Assembly: GCF_002705925.1 (NCBI RefSeq)
Contig: NZ_NKRE01000001.1
Span: forward strand, 2,020,544 to 2,084,543
Length of the DNA stretch: 64,000 nt
DNA from: Mycobacterium ostraviense
GTDB lineage: Bacteria > Actinomycetota > Actinomycetes > Mycobacteriales > Mycobacteriaceae
Direction of reading: 5' to 3'
The position numbers and the translations under genes were made by a program. Below the pieces are notes generated by a model that made no database searches, had not been told where the DNA came from, and was given only the letters and a program-made list of their open reading frames with translations. Positions 36,820 to 46,582 of the stretch are shown here, in pieces (position 1 is the stretch's first letter; the number at the start of each line of letters is the position of its first letter).

Positions 36820-37477
36820 ATGCAGTACTTCGCCCTATTGATCAGCCAGGAGCGCGACCGCACGCCCGACGAGCGGGCCAGCGAGATGGCGGCCTACGAG
36901 GCCTTTCACACCAGGTGGCTTCGGCGATCCGCGGCGGTGACGCGCTGCTGCCGGCGGCGACCGCCGTGCGCATCACCGGCGGGCCCGACGCGCCGATCGT
37001 CACCGACGGCCCGTTCGCCGAGACCGCGGAGGTGGCCGGCGGCTACTACCTGTTCGAAGCCGAAAACCTGGATGGGCACTGGCTTTCGCGCGCGACATCC
37101 CCGCCGCCAAGCACGGCGCGGTGGAGGTCTGGCCGATGTTCGGCAGCTTCCAACCGACCCGGCGGGAAGGCAGCCGCGGTCGCGCCGGACAGCCCCGAAT
37201 GGCAGGCGTTGGCCGCACCGCACCACGAATTCATGGCCGCAGCAGGCGATCACATCACCGGCGGAGCCGCCCTGCATGAACCATCCACCGCGACCACCGT
37301 GCGGGTGCGTGGCGGCGAGGTCCTCATCACCGACGGGCCCTACGCCGAGGCACCGAGGTGGCCAACGGCTTCTATGTGCTCAGCGCAGCCGACTGGGACG
37401 AGGCCGTCAAGCTCCCGTCGATGACCCTGCCTCCGCCCGTGCACCTACGTCAGCAGGCCGGTATATCCGGACTGTAA
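36820..37477 (+). pseudogene. DGPF/YCII-domain protein broken by at least four frameshifts
   Basis: Segments in alternating frames rebuild a two-domain YCII-related protein. They are MQYFALLISQERDRTPDERAS; then IRGGDALLPAATAVRITGG and VTDGPFAETAEVAGGYYLFE (second frame); FARDIPAAKHGAVEVWPMF (third frame); EFMAAAGDHITGGAALHEPS with ITDGPYAE; and EVANGFYVLSAADWDEAVK to a stop at 37477. Breaks fall near 36913, 37085, 37160 and 37355. DGPF proteins are standard partners of ECF42 sigma factors, and the adjacent decayed gene is one. Confidence 0.82.
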
Positions 37478-37487
37478 CGATCTGCCG

Positions 37488-38706
37488 ATGGTCAACCTGG
37501 CCAGCGTCTTCCGTCGCGAATGGGGTCCGGCCGTCGCCGCGATCACCCGCTGGTCCGGCGACCTGACCATTGCCGAAGACGCCGTCCAGGAGGCCTGCGC
37601 GGAAGCGCTTCGCACCTGTTGCCGTGACGGACCGCCGGAACGGCTCGGGGGGTGGCTGGTAACGGTCGCCCGCAACCGCGTCCGGGACCGCCTTCGCCGC
37701 GAATCTGCGCGCCCTGGAAAGGAAATGGCGGCCGTGATAGACGAGATTCGGGCGCGTACCGATGGCAGCGACCCACATCCGGTTCGCGACGACGAACTAC
37801 GGATGATGTTCACCTGCGCCCACCCGGCATTGGACCGGCAGTCGCAGCTAGCGCTCACACTTCGGCTGGTGTCCGGGCTGACCGTTGCGGAGATCGTCCC
37901 GCGCGCCGCTGCAGACCGAGACTGCGGTCGGTCAGCGAATCACCCGCGCCAAGAACAAGGTTCGCCGTGCCAATATCCCGCTGCGAGTGCTGCCGGCCGA
38001 GGTGCTGGCCGAGCGGACTCCGCATGTGCTCGACTGCATCTACTCGGTGTTCACCGAGGGCTACTGGTCCACGGCAGGTCCGTCGGCGATTCGTGACGAA
38101 CTGTGCGACGAGGGAACCCGGTTGGCCGGAGAGCTGTGTGCGCTGATGCTGAACGAACTGGACGCACCTGCGCTGGCGGCCCTTGTGCTGCTGCATGATT
38201 CGCGGCGAGCGACGCGGGTGGACGCCTCCGGGGCGCTGGTGCCGCTGGGAGGAACAAGACCGTCACCGCTGGGACCGCGGCCGCATCGCCCGCGGCCTGG
38301 ACCGGCTCCGGCAGGCCCGGGGAGCGACCGGACCGTACCTGCCGCAGGCGGTCATCGCGGCATTGCATGCGACGGCACCTTCGTGGAAGCAGACCGACTG
38401 GACCGCGATCTGTGCGGGCTATGACCGGCTATTGAAGCTGACCGACTCGCCGGTGGTGCTGGCCAACCGAGCACTGGCGGTTGGTTTCCGCGACGGCCCC
38501 GGCGCCGGTTTGGCGGCACTGGAAAAGGTGGCTCACCACCCGCGACTGGCCCGTTCCAACCTGGTCGCTTCGGTGCGTGCCGATCTGCTGCGCCGCGCCG
38601 GACGCCGATCCGAAGCCCTGGTCTGGTACCGAAGGCGTTGGACGGCAACGGTTCCGAGCCGGGCCGGGCATTCCTGCGGCGCCGCATCGCCGAGTGCGGC
38701 GGCTAA
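37488..38706 (+). pseudogene. ECF sigma factor of the DUF6596/ECF42 type, three frameshifts
   Basis: The first frame holds region 2 (FRREWGPAVAAITRWSGDLT, AEDAVQEACAEALRTC) and the start of region 4 (MMFTCAHPALDRQSQLALTL). A second frame continues ETAVGQRITRAKNKVRRANI and VLPAEVLAERTPHVLDCIYS, the long C-terminal extension. A third frame gives DRGRIARGLDRLRQARGATG onward, and a fourth the last residues FLRRRIAECGG. Breaks fall near 37905, 38250 and 38635. ECF42 proteins activate their DGPF operons; here both members are dead. Confidence 0.82.
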
Positions 38707-38712
38707 CACCGC

Positions 38713-38770
38713 CGAGCAGACACAGAATCGCATCGCTTCGGCGATTGTTGTGCGATTCCGCGTCTGCTCG
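38713..38770. repeat. Intergenic palindrome, copy 2 of the GCAGACACAGAATCGCA family
   Basis: Left arm 38714-38732 (GAGCAGACACAGAATCGCA) pairs with 38751-38769 apart from two mismatches. The left arm shares GCAGACACAGAATCGCA exactly with the copy at 10767. It lies between the decayed sigma factor and the rplA stop codon and may end the rplK-rplA message as a stable hairpin. No T tract follows. Confidence 0.78.
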
Positions 38771-38780
38771 CCGGGGGAAA

Positions 38781-39488
38781 TTAGGCCTCGGCGAAGTTGC
38801 GGGTGATGGACGGGTCGACCGGAATGCCGGGGCCGGTCGTCGTCGACACGGTGATCTTCTTCAGATAGCGGCCCTTCGATGCCGACGGCTTGAGCCGCAG
38901 CACCTCGTCGAGTGCGACGCCGTAGTTCTCGGCCAGCCGCTTCTCGTCGAACGACGCCTTGCCGATGATGAAGTGCAGGTTGGCTTGCTTGTCCACCCGG
39001 AAGTTGATTTTGCCGCCCTTGATGTCGGCGACGGCCTTGGCGACGTCGGGGGTGACGGTGCCGGTCTTGGGGTTGGGCATCAGGCCGCGAGGGCCCAGCA
39101 CCCGGGCGATGCGACCGACCTTGGCCATCTGGTCGGGAGTCGCGATCGCGGCGTCGAAGTCCAAGAACCCGCCCTGGATCTTCTCGATCAGGTCGTCACT
39201 GCCGACAACGTCGGCTCCCGCGGCGACGGCAGCATCGGCCTTTTCCCCTACCGCGAACACCGCGACACGCGCGGTCTTGCCGGTGCCGTGGGGCAGGTTG
39301 ACGGTGCCGCGGACCATCTGATCGGCCTTGCGCGGGTCAACCCCGAGCCGGATCGCCACCTCGACGGTCGCGTCCTGCTTGGTCGACGACGTCTCCTTGG
39401 CGAGCTTGGCCGCCTCCAGCGGCGTATAGAGCTTGCTGCGATCCACCTTTTCGGCGGCGGCGCGGTATGCCTTGCTGGTCTTGCTCAT
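38781..39488 (-). CDS. rplA: 50S ribosomal protein L1
   Basis: A 235-residue protein that forms the mobile L1 stalk and contacts the E-site tRNA. The L1 signature region [17 protein letters not shown] is present in the C-terminal half. It is downstream of rplK by about 80 bases. Elsewhere L1 represses the rplKA message; no mimic site was identified here. A dispersed palindrome follows its stop. Confidence 0.97.
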   Translation of the reverse strand: MSKTSKAYRAAAEKVDRSKLYTPLEAAKLAKETSSTKQDATVEVAIRLGVDPRKADQMVRGTVNLPHGTGKTARVAVFAVGEKADAAVAAGADVVGSDDLIEKIQGGFLDFDAAIATPDQMAKVGRIARVLGPRGLMPNPKTGTVTPDVAKAVADIKGGKINFRVDKQANLHFIIGKASFDEKRLAENYGVALDEVLRLKPSASKGRYLKKITVSTTTGPGIPVDPSITRNFAEA

Positions 39489-39569
39489 ATCCGATATCCA
39501 ATCTGGTGTTGGGTCGTGGTTTCCAAACGGGCCGAAGCGAGCCCTCCCACAAGTCGGCTCTATGCCGAC

Positions 39570-40001
39570 CTATTCGACGGTGATGCCCATCGACCGGGCG
39601 GTGCCGGCGATGATCTTGGCCGCGGCGTCGATGTCGTTGGCGTTGAGGTCGGTCTTCTTGGTCTCGGCGATCTCGCGGACCTGATCCCAGGTGACCTTGG
39701 CGACCTTGTTCTTATGCGGCTCCGCCGAACCCTTGGCCACACCTGCGGCCTTGAGCAGCAGCTTGGCCGCGGGCGGCGTCTTCAGCGCGAAAGTGAAGCT
39801 GCGGTCCTCGTAGACCGTGATCTCCACCGGGATGACCTGGCCGCGCTGGTTTTCCGTTGCGGCGTTGTACGCCTTGCAGAACTCCATGATGTTGACGCCG
39901 TGCTGACCGAGCGCAGGGCCAACCGGCGGCGCCGGGTTGGCCTGACCCGCCACGATTTGCAGCTTGATCAGCCCGGCGACCTTCTTCTTCTTCGGGGGCA
40001 T
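39570..40001 (-). CDS. rplK: 50S ribosomal protein L11
   Basis: A 143-residue protein of the GTPase-associated centre. The proline-rich N-terminus [22 protein letters not shown] and the C-terminal rRNA-binding helix ([16 protein letters not shown]) are intact. It lies between nusG and rplA in the conserved secE-nusG-rplK-rplA order. L11 is the thiostrepton target region with 23S rRNA. Confidence 0.97.
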   Translation of the reverse strand: MPPKKKKVAGLIKLQIVAGQANPAPPVGPALGQHGVNIMEFCKAYNAATENQRGQVIPVEITVYEDRSFTFALKTPPAAKLLLKAAGVAKGSAEPHKNKVAKVTWDQVREIAETKKTDLNANDIDAAAKIIAGTARSMGITVE

Positions 40002-40105
40002 GGCGACTCGCTTGTTCCTTCCTGGTTAAACCTGGTTGATGCGCTGTGCTTGACTGTCCGCCCGCTCCGGCCGGCGGGGGCGGGACCCCGCCTGCGGCAG
40101 GCCGG

Positions 40106-40840
<735 letters not shown>

Positions 40841-40853
40841 TCACTGCCAAGTC

Positions 40854-41366
40854 TCAGCCGAACACCAGCATCACGAGCCTGCCCAGGCCGAGATCGGCGC
40901 CGCCCACCAGCGCCACCATGAAGGCAAGGAATACCAGCACCACCGACGTGTAGGTGATCATCTGTCTGCGGTTTGGCCAGATCACTTTCCGCATCTCGGC
41001 CACAACCTGCTTCATGTAGTTGTAGACGAAGATGAACGGGTTGGCCGAGCGTGCGGCCGGTCTGCCGGCCTTCGTGGTTTTCTTGGCCTTCACCGACTTC
41101 TTAGCCGATGTCTTAGCCGACTTCTCAGCCGACTTCGTGTCTTTCTTGGAGCCCTTCTTCGAGACCTCGGTCGCGGTCGATGACTCCGTGTCCTCGGCGT
41201 CCTCGTCGGCCGCTACCGCACGCTGCCGAGACCGCTTGCCGGTCGGTCGTTGCGGCCGCACCACGGACTTCGTCACCACGGCCGTGCGCCCACCGCTGTC
41301 GCTGCCATCCTCGGTTGCGCCGCCGTCGCTTGCGGCGCCGTCGGCGGCGTCGCGCTTGTCGCTCAC
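40854..41366 (-). CDS. secE1: Preprotein translocase subunit SecE
   Basis: A 170-residue SecE, essential partner of SecY in the SecYEG channel. A long Lys/Ala/Ser/Thr-rich cytoplasmic N-terminus (about 110 residues) is followed by the amphipathic [20 protein letters not shown]. One membrane helix completes it ([18 protein letters not shown]), ending [13 protein letters not shown]. Actinobacterial SecE commonly has the single-helix form with such a tail. It is cotranscribed ahead of nusG. Confidence 0.93.
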   Translation of the reverse strand: MSDKRDAADGAASDGGATEDGSDSGGRTAVVTKSVVRPQRPTGKRSRQRAVAADEDAEDTESSTATEVSKKGSKKDTKSAEKSAKTSAKKSVKAKKTTKAGRPAARSANPFIFVYNYMKQVVAEMRKVIWPNRRQMITYTSVVLVFLAFMVALVGGADLGLGRLVMLVFG

Positions 41367-41459
41367 CGCGTGCTCCTTTGTTCGCTAACTATCCCGCCAG
41401 CCGTCCCGCTAAGACTGGGGATCCTCCCAGTGTCCAGCATGGCATGTCTTTGCCTTCAG

Positions 41460-41532
<73 letters not shown>

Positions 41533-41741
41533 TCGCGGTTGGCAGGCCAACCTACTCGTGCCGGGGTTGACGTGACACGCGCGCACCCGGTCGGTGGTCA
41601 CGAACCGAAGTGAGACAATTCGTTCGTCTCGCTCCCGTCGCCGGCTTCGCTCGACCGACTCACGGAAAAGTGCGCTGATGTTGGGAAACCCCGGGGTCCG
41701 AGTGTACTAGAGTCTACCCAGGCGCCGGTGCCAGATACTAA

Positions 41742-42242
41742 TTACGCAATCCTGATGACCTGCCCGGATTCCTTGTCCCATTTGAGTTTGGCGGAGCCGT
41801 CGCCCTGCTGACCCATCAGGGTGGTGTAGGCCTCCAGTACCAGCTCGCCATCGTCGTTGTGGCAGGTGTTCTTTGTGACGACGATGTCGGCGCCGAAACG
41901 CTCGTCCACGGAGTGGATCTCCATCCGGGCCCACAGCTTGTCCCCGGCGAGCACGGGTTTGTAGTACACGAACCGCTGGTCGACCTGGACGATCTGCATG
42001 GTCTCCATGCCGATGTCGACGTTTCGGAAGAAATCGAGCTGCACCAGCTTGGCCAGGATTGTCACGAAGGTCATGGGCGCGACGATCGCGTCGTAGCCCA
42101 ATTCGGCGGCCGCGTCCTCTTCGAAATAGGCCGGGTGGTCGCACTTGATGGCTTGGGCAAACTGGCGGAGTTGCTCGCGGCCCACGATGAAGTGGTCGGG
42201 GTAGCGCCAGATCATCCCGCGGATATCGGTCTTCAAGGCCAT
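41742..42242 (-). CDS. hadC: (3R)-hydroxyacyl-ACP dehydratase subunit HadC
   Basis: A 166-residue hot-dog-fold subunit of the FAS-II dehydratase that elongates meromycolate chains. HadC pairs with catalytic HadB to form HadBC. It resembles HadA in sequence (RYPDHFIVGREQLRQFAQAIKC; FEEDAAAELGYDAIVAPMTF). Like HadA it lacks the catalytic Asp-His pair. ATG at 42242 is 2 bases from the hadB stop. It is the last gene of hadABC. Confidence 0.95.
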   Translation of the reverse strand: MALKTDIRGMIWRYPDHFIVGREQLRQFAQAIKCDHPAYFEEDAAAELGYDAIVAPMTFVTILAKLVQLDFFRNVDIGMETMQIVQVDQRFVYYKPVLAGDKLWARMEIHSVDERFGADIVVTKNTCHNDDGELVLEAYTTLMGQQGDGSAKLKWDKESGQVIRIA

Positions 42243-42244
42243 AG

Positions 42245-42673
42245 TTACGCCAATTTCGCCGACGCGATCGCCCGCCCGAAGATTTTCTTGCCGCCGGTGG
42301 TGGCAGTGAGCGCGATGGTGACCGACTTGCTGTCGGGATCCACCGACTTCACCCGGCCACTGAACACGAGCTCGGCGCCCTTGCCGTCGTTGGGCACCGG
42401 TACCACCGCGGTGAACCGCACGTTGTACTCGGTGATCGCACCCGGGTCTCCGACCCACGACGTGACGTAGCCACCGCCGATGCCCATCGTCAGCATGCCG
42501 TGGGCAATCGCGGTGTCCAGCCCGACGACCTTGGCGATGTCGTCGTCCCAGTGAATCGGGTTCAAGTCGCCCGACACGCCGGCGTAGTTCACCAGATCCT
42601 GGCGGGTCAGCGGATAGGTCCGCTCCGGAAGCTGGTCGCCGACCTTGACCGAATTGAACTCACGCAGCGCCAT
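42245..42673 (-). CDS. hadB: (3R)-hydroxyacyl-ACP dehydratase catalytic subunit HadB
   Basis: A 142-residue MaoC-like hydratase. The hydratase-2 motif is GDLNPIHWDDDIAKVVGLDT with GMLTMGIGG following; the catalytic Asp and His of the motif are present. It removes water from beta-hydroxyacyl-AcpM in mycolic acid elongation as HadAB or HadBC. Its start overlaps the end of hadA by 14 bases, indicating tight coupling. Confidence 0.96.
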   Translation of the reverse strand: MALREFNSVKVGDQLPERTYPLTRQDLVNYAGVSGDLNPIHWDDDIAKVVGLDTAIAHGMLTMGIGGGYVTSWVGDPGAITEYNVRFTAVVPVPNDGKGAELVFSGRVKSVDPDSKSVTIALTATTGGKKIFGRAIASAKLA

Positions 42674-43139
42674 CTGAAAATCCCACTTCCCCATCCTCGC
42701 CCGCACGACCCGCCAGAGTCGTGAAGGTCTCCTGCACGATGTCACCGTCTTCATTGGTGATGATGTTCTTGGTGACGATGATCTGGGTGCCGTGCGCCTC
42801 ACGCATCGAATCCACGAACACGTCGCAGTAGAGCTTGTCACCGGCAACGATCGGCTTGGCGAACTTCAGCACCTGGTCGACCTGGACGACCTGCGCATCC
42901 TGGACGGCGATGTTCGCGTGCTTGAAAAACGCCGATTGCGCCTTGTAGCCGAACACACAGATGAACGTCAACGGCGCCAACAGGCCGTCGTAGCCGAGTT
43001 CTGCGGAGGCCTTCTCCTCAAAGAAGAAGGCGTCGTCGTTTTGCACGGCCTGCGCATGCTCGCGGATTTTCTCGCGCTCTACCTCGTAATGGTCGGGGTA
43101 GCGGTAATGCATCCCGACAATGTCCGTTGTCAGTGGCAC
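42660..43139 (-). CDS. hadA: (3R)-hydroxyacyl-ACP dehydratase subunit HadA
   Basis: A 159-residue non-catalytic partner of HadB; the fatty-acyl binding hot-dog fold includes GMHYRYPDHYEVEREKIREH and LLAPLTFICVFGYKAQSAFF. The start is GTG at 43139 (VPLTTDIVG), matching the M. tuberculosis N-terminus VALSADIVG; further upstream codons belong to the rpmG leader. HadA Cys61 is the known thiacetazone/isoxyl adduct site, but in this sequence the equivalent position should be checked by alignment. Confidence 0.95.
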   Translation of the reverse strand: MPLTTDIVGMHYRYPDHYEVEREKIREHAQAVQNDDAFFFEEKASAELGYDGLLAPLTFICVFGYKAQSAFFKHANIAVQDAQVVQVDQVLKFAKPIVAGDKLYCDVFVDSMREAHGTQIIVTKNIITNEDGDIVQETFTTLAGRAGEDGEVGFSDGAA

Positions 43140-43180
43140 GGCTATCGAATCTACCGAATCAGTTTGGCTACCGTATGCGG

Positions 43181-43348
43181 TCACCGCGTCTCGCGGTGCG
43201 CTTGATGCTTGCCGCAGTTCGGACAGAACTTCTTCAGCTCCAGGCGGTCCGGGTCGTTGCGGCGATTCTTTTTGGTGATGTAGTTGCGGTGCTTGCACAC
43301 CTCGCACGCCAAAGTGATCTTCGGCCGCACGTCGGTACTGGAAGCCAT
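43181..43348 (-). CDS. rpmG2: 50S ribosomal protein L33
   Basis: A 55-residue zinc-ribbon protein, too short to be listed by many ORF callers. It reads [20 protein letters not shown], ending HQAHRETR. Two CxxC pairs (CEVC and CPNC) show it is the zinc-binding paralogue rather than the zinc-free form. It precedes hadA by 41 bases and follows the tRNA-Met and tRNA-Thr genes, the same order as in M. tuberculosis. Confidence 0.93.
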
Positions 43349-43395
43349 GACGGTTCTCTCTCGAATCTGGTGTCAAACGTCTCGGTGTTGTGTTG

Positions 43396-43469
<74 letters not shown>

Positions 43470-43521
43470 TCTGGGCCGCCCCGCCTTGGTTCAGGGCTGC
43501 CCTCCTGCTCGGCGTCCGCCG

Positions 43522-43594
43522 AGCCCCCTAACGGAATCGAACCGTTGACCTTTTCCTTACCATGGAAACGCTCTACCGACTGAGCTAAGGGGGC
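43522..43594 (-). tRNA. thrT: tRNA-Thr (anticodon GGT)
   Basis: Acceptor stem GCCCCCT/AGGGGGC, D arm GCTCAGTCGGTAGAGC, anticodon loop ATGGTAA with GGT flanked by stem TTTCC/GGAAA, and T arm AACGGTTCGATTCCGTT. The discriminator is T. It precedes the tRNA-Met gene by 52 bases on the same strand. Confidence 0.95.
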
Positions 43595-43738
43595 CGCTCA
43601 CCCGCAACGGCCAATCGTGCCCCGGGCAAAAAGAGGGTACAGCCTGGGGCGCGGCGTCACCAAACCACGTGCGCGGCGCGATGCGCCAACCGGCGGGCCC
43701 GGACACGCTGGACGACGAGGGCACGACGGGTGTGCGGA

Positions 43739-43948
43739 TCAGCCGCTGCGGTTGCCCCGATGCGGATCGAGCACACTGAGATCGCTGAACTCGTCGTATT
43801 CCTCCTCGTCGGCCTCCCCGCTACCGCCCTCGGCGAGAAGGGTGCGCAACGCGAGATGGACCGCTTCGCGCGCATCAGCCAGGCCGTACCGACGGATCGC
43901 TTCCTGGACCAGATCGTCGTCGATCTCGATCTCGACCTTCTTCCGCAT
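43739..43948 (-). CDS. Orphan VapB-like ribbon-helix-helix protein (Rv0634A ortholog)
   Basis: A 69-residue protein. The first 45 residues (MRKKVEIEIDDDLVQEAIRR, DAREAVHLALRTLLAEG) match the DUF2191/VapB antitoxin fold. The rest is an acidic tail SGEADEEEYDEFSDLSVL. The start at ATG 43948 was chosen because it begins the antitoxin motif. No PIN-domain toxin gene lies next to it on either side, so it is an orphan antitoxin or an independent DNA-binding protein. It diverges from the glyoxalase gene. Confidence 0.8.
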   Translation of the reverse strand: MRKKVEIEIDDDLVQEAIRRYGLADAREAVHLALRTLLAEGGSGEADEEEYDEFSDLSVLDPHRGNRSG

Positions 43949-44037
43949 GCGCCAACAATACCCACCGGCTTCGCCCGGGTAATCACAGAAGGCCCGCATT
44001 TCGCATCCGGGCCAGTGTGGCGTCAAGGCCGCCAGGA

Positions 44038-44066
44038 TTGGACCGATCTTGGATCAGTCATAGTCT
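44038..44066 (+). promoter_or_regulatory. Promoter of the glyoxalase II gene, probably leaderless
   Basis: TTGGAC (44038-44043), a 17-base spacer, then TAGTCT (44061-44066) gives a good housekeeping promoter. Only 6 bases separate the -10 from the GTG start codon at 44073, so transcription would begin at the start codon. No Shine-Dalgarno sequence is present. Confidence 0.6.
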
Positions 44067-44072
44067 GGTGAC

Positions 44073-44789
44073 GTGTCAGATTCGGACCGGCTGTATTTCC
44101 GGCAACTGCTCTCCGGTCGCGACTTTGCCGTCGGCGACATGATCGCCGCGCAAATGCGCAACTTCGCGTATCTGATCGGCGACCGCCAGACTGGCGACTG
44201 CGTGGTGGTCGACCCCGCCTACGCCGCCGGCGACCTCGTCAACAGGCTGGAAGCTGACGACATGCACCTGTCGGGGGTGTTGGTGACGCATCATCACCCG
44301 GACCATGTCGGCGGCTCGATGATGGGTTTCGAGCTCAAGGGATTGGCCGAGTTGCTGGAGCGGGCCACCGTACCGGTGCACGTGAACACCCATGAGGCAT
44401 TGTGGGTTTCCCGGGTGACCGGGATTCCGATGAGCGACCTGACCACCCATGAGCACCGGGACAAGGTCGCCGTCGGCGACATCGAGATCGAGTTGCTGCA
44501 CACTCCGGGCCACACGCCGGGCAGTCAATGTTTCCTCCTCGACGGCCGGCTGGTCGCCGGTGACACGCTGTTCCTGGAGGGCTGCGGGCGCACCGACTTC
44601 CCCGGCGGGGATTCCGACGAGATCTACCGCAGCCTGCAACAACTCGCCGCGCTGCCCAGCGATCCGACGGTATTTCCCGGGCACTGGTATTCGGCCGAAC
44701 GCAGTGCGCCACTCTCGGAGATCAAGCGGTCGAACTTCGTCTATCGCGCCGCCGATCTGGGTCAGTGGCGCATGTTGATGGGCGGCTGA
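44073..44789 (+). CDS. Metallo-beta-lactamase fold hydrolase, glyoxalase II type (Rv0634c ortholog)
   Basis: A 238-residue hydrolase with the dinuclear metal site VLVTHHHPDHVGG (about residues 70-82). Further ligands are LLHTPGHTPGSQ (His), VAGDTLFLEGCGRTD (Asp) and TVFPGHWYS (His). The family hydrolyses S-lactoylglutathione or, in actinobacteria, the mycothiol analogue and other thioesters. The GTG start is supported by a promoter 6 bases upstream. Confidence 0.9.
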   Translation: MSDSDRLYFRQLLSGRDFAVGDMIAAQMRNFAYLIGDRQTGDCVVVDPAYAAGDLVNRLEADDMHLSGVLVTHHHPDHVGGSMMGFELKGLAELLERATVPVHVNTHEALWVSRVTGIPMSDLTTHEHRDKVAVGDIEIELLHTPGHTPGSQCFLLDGRLVAGDTLFLEGCGRTDFPGGDSDEIYRSLQQLAALPSDPTVFPGHWYSAERSAPLSEIKRSNFVYRAADLGQWRMLMGG

Positions 44790-44919
44790 GCACGGGCGCC
44801 AAATCCGGGTGGATCCCCGCCGCGTGCCCGTCGCCGCGATGCGGGGCCGGATCTGGGATCGTGCGTTACACAATTTCGCCGGCGGATCGGTGTGGTGGTA
44901 TAAGCGGAGGGTGGATTCC

Positions 44920-45753
44920 ATGGGGTGGGTCCAGAGCAGCTGGCATGGGGTCACCGATGTCGAGTCCGGCACCTGGTTCGCGGTGGCTGCATGGGCGGCG
45001 CTGGCGCTCGGCGTTATCGCACTGGTCGTGATGAACTATCAGATTCGCCGCAACCGCGAACTGACGTTCGAGCAGACGCGACCGTATGTGTCGATGCTGA
45101 TGGAGCCGCACGTCGCGGACTGGCATGTGATCGAACTCGTGGTCCGAAACTTCGGTCGCACCGCGGCCTATGACATCCGGTTCTCGTTTCCCAATCCGCC
45201 GACCGTGGCCGAGTACGAGAACGCCTCGGACGGTTACGCCGACGTCGTCGAATTACAGTTGCCCCGCGAACTGCCGACGCTGGCGCCCGGTCAGGAATGG
45301 CGGATGGTGTGGGATTCGGCGCTCGACCGCGCCGAGATCGGCCATGGCGTCGAATCCCGGTTCGAGGGGACGGTGATCTACTACGACCGCCCCGAGCGGC
45401 CACGCGGCTGGCGGTTCTGGCGCCGGGGGCGGCGTCCACTGGAGACAAAAGTGGTGCTGGACTGGGATGCCCTGCCGCCGGTTCAGCGGATCGAGCTGAT
45501 GACGACCCACGACCTGGCGAAGCGGGAAAAGCAGAAGCTGGAGCTGTTACGCAGCGTGCTGACGTACTTTCACTACGCCAGCAAGGAAACGCGGCCCGAG
45601 GTTTTCCGCAGCGAGATCGACCGGATCAACCGCGCCGTCCAGGAGACCCAGGACAGGTGGCGCACCCGCCAACTCGACGAGCCCACCGACGTCAGCCTGC
45701 GCTGGGGTGACGCGGAAAGCGAGCTGGGCAAGCATCGCAGTCAGCGGGTCTGA
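44920..45753 (+). CDS. Membrane-anchored protein of unknown function (Rv0633c ortholog)
   Basis: A 277-residue protein starting MGWVQSSWHGVTDVES. One N-terminal membrane helix (about residues 19-40, WFAVAAWAALALGVIALVVM) is followed by a basic turn and a cytoplasmic domain of mixed beta-strand content (VIELVVRNFGRTAAYDIRFS). A charged helical C-terminus with KREKQKLELLRSVL completes it. The longer frame from 44809 adds 37 non-conserved residues. The beta domain has an immunoglobulin-like look, but function is unknown. No second membrane segment is seen. Confidence 0.8.
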   Translation: MGWVQSSWHGVTDVESGTWFAVAAWAALALGVIALVVMNYQIRRNRELTFEQTRPYVSMLMEPHVADWHVIELVVRNFGRTAAYDIRFSFPNPPTVAEYENASDGYADVVELQLPRELPTLAPGQEWRMVWDSALDRAEIGHGVESRFEGTVIYYDRPERPRGWRFWRRGRRPLETKVVLDWDALPPVQRIELMTTHDLAKREKQKLELLRSVLTYFHYASKETRPEVFRSEIDRINRAVQETQDRWRTRQLDEPTDVSLRWGDAESELGKHRSQRV

Positions 45754-45832
45754 GGTCGCGCTGCGACCGGGCACGCGGTGCGCGGCGAAGGTGATCTGAT
45801 TCAATCGACGTCCCTACCGAAGGAGTAAACGA

Positions 45833-46528
45833 ATGAGCGGCCCGATCACCTATACCCACGACGAAACCATCGCGGTGATCCGGATGGATGACGGCAAGGT
45901 CAACGTGATCGGTCCCGCCATGCAGCAGGCGCTCAGCGAGGCGATTGACCAAGCCGACCGGGACAACGTCGGCGCGCTGGTCATCTCCGGGAATCATCGG
46001 GTATTCAGCGGCGGCTTCGACCTCAAGGTCCTGACCTCCGGCGAGGTGCAGCCCGCGATCGATATGTTGCGCGGCGGCTTCGAATTGGCCTACCGGCTGC
46101 TGTCCTATCCCAAGCCGGTGGTGATGGCCTGCACCGGTCACGCGATCGCGATGGGCGCTTTCCTGTTGACCTCCGGCGACCACCGCGTGGCCGCTCATGC
46201 CTACAACATTCAGGCCAATGAAGTCGCGATCGGCATGACCATTCCCTACGCTGCCCTGGAAATCATGAAACTACGGCTGACTCCGTCGGCCTACCAGCAA
46301 GCCGCCGGGCTGGCCAAGACATTCTTCGGCGAAACCGCGCTGGCGGCAGGCTTTATCGACGAGATCGCGTTGCCCGAAGTGGTGCTCAGCCGCGCCGAGG
46401 AAGCCGCGCGTGAATTCGCCGGTCTCAATCAACAAGCCCACGCCGCAACCAAATTACGCGCCCGCGCCGACGCCCTGAAAGCGATGCGCGCCGCCATTGA
46501 CGGAATAGAAGCGGAATTCGGGGTGTAA
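45833..46528 (+). CDS. echA3: Enoyl-CoA hydratase (EchA3)
   Basis: A 231-residue crotonase-family enzyme, length identical to M. tuberculosis EchA3. Oxyanion-hole segments are NHRVFSGGFDLKVL (about residues 53-66) and ACTGHAIAMGAFLLTSGDHR (about 99-118). It is shorter than EchA4 and lacks its insertion. ATG is preceded by GAAGGAG. It is intact, and the next 50 bases contain no terminator-like hairpin before the decayed oxidoreductase gene. Confidence 0.92.
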   Translation: MSGPITYTHDETIAVIRMDDGKVNVIGPAMQQALSEAIDQADRDNVGALVISGNHRVFSGGFDLKVLTSGEVQPAIDMLRGGFELAYRLLSYPKPVVMACTGHAIAMGAFLLTSGDHRVAAHAYNIQANEVAIGMTIPYAALEIMKLRLTPSAYQQAAGLAKTFFGETALAAGFIDEIALPEVVLSRAEEAAREFAGLNQQAHAATKLRARADALKAMRAAIDGIEAEFGV

Positions 46529-46582
46529 CGGCGGCAAAAGCCGGTACCAACCGCCGCGTTTCGAATTCTCACCGCCGGGTAA

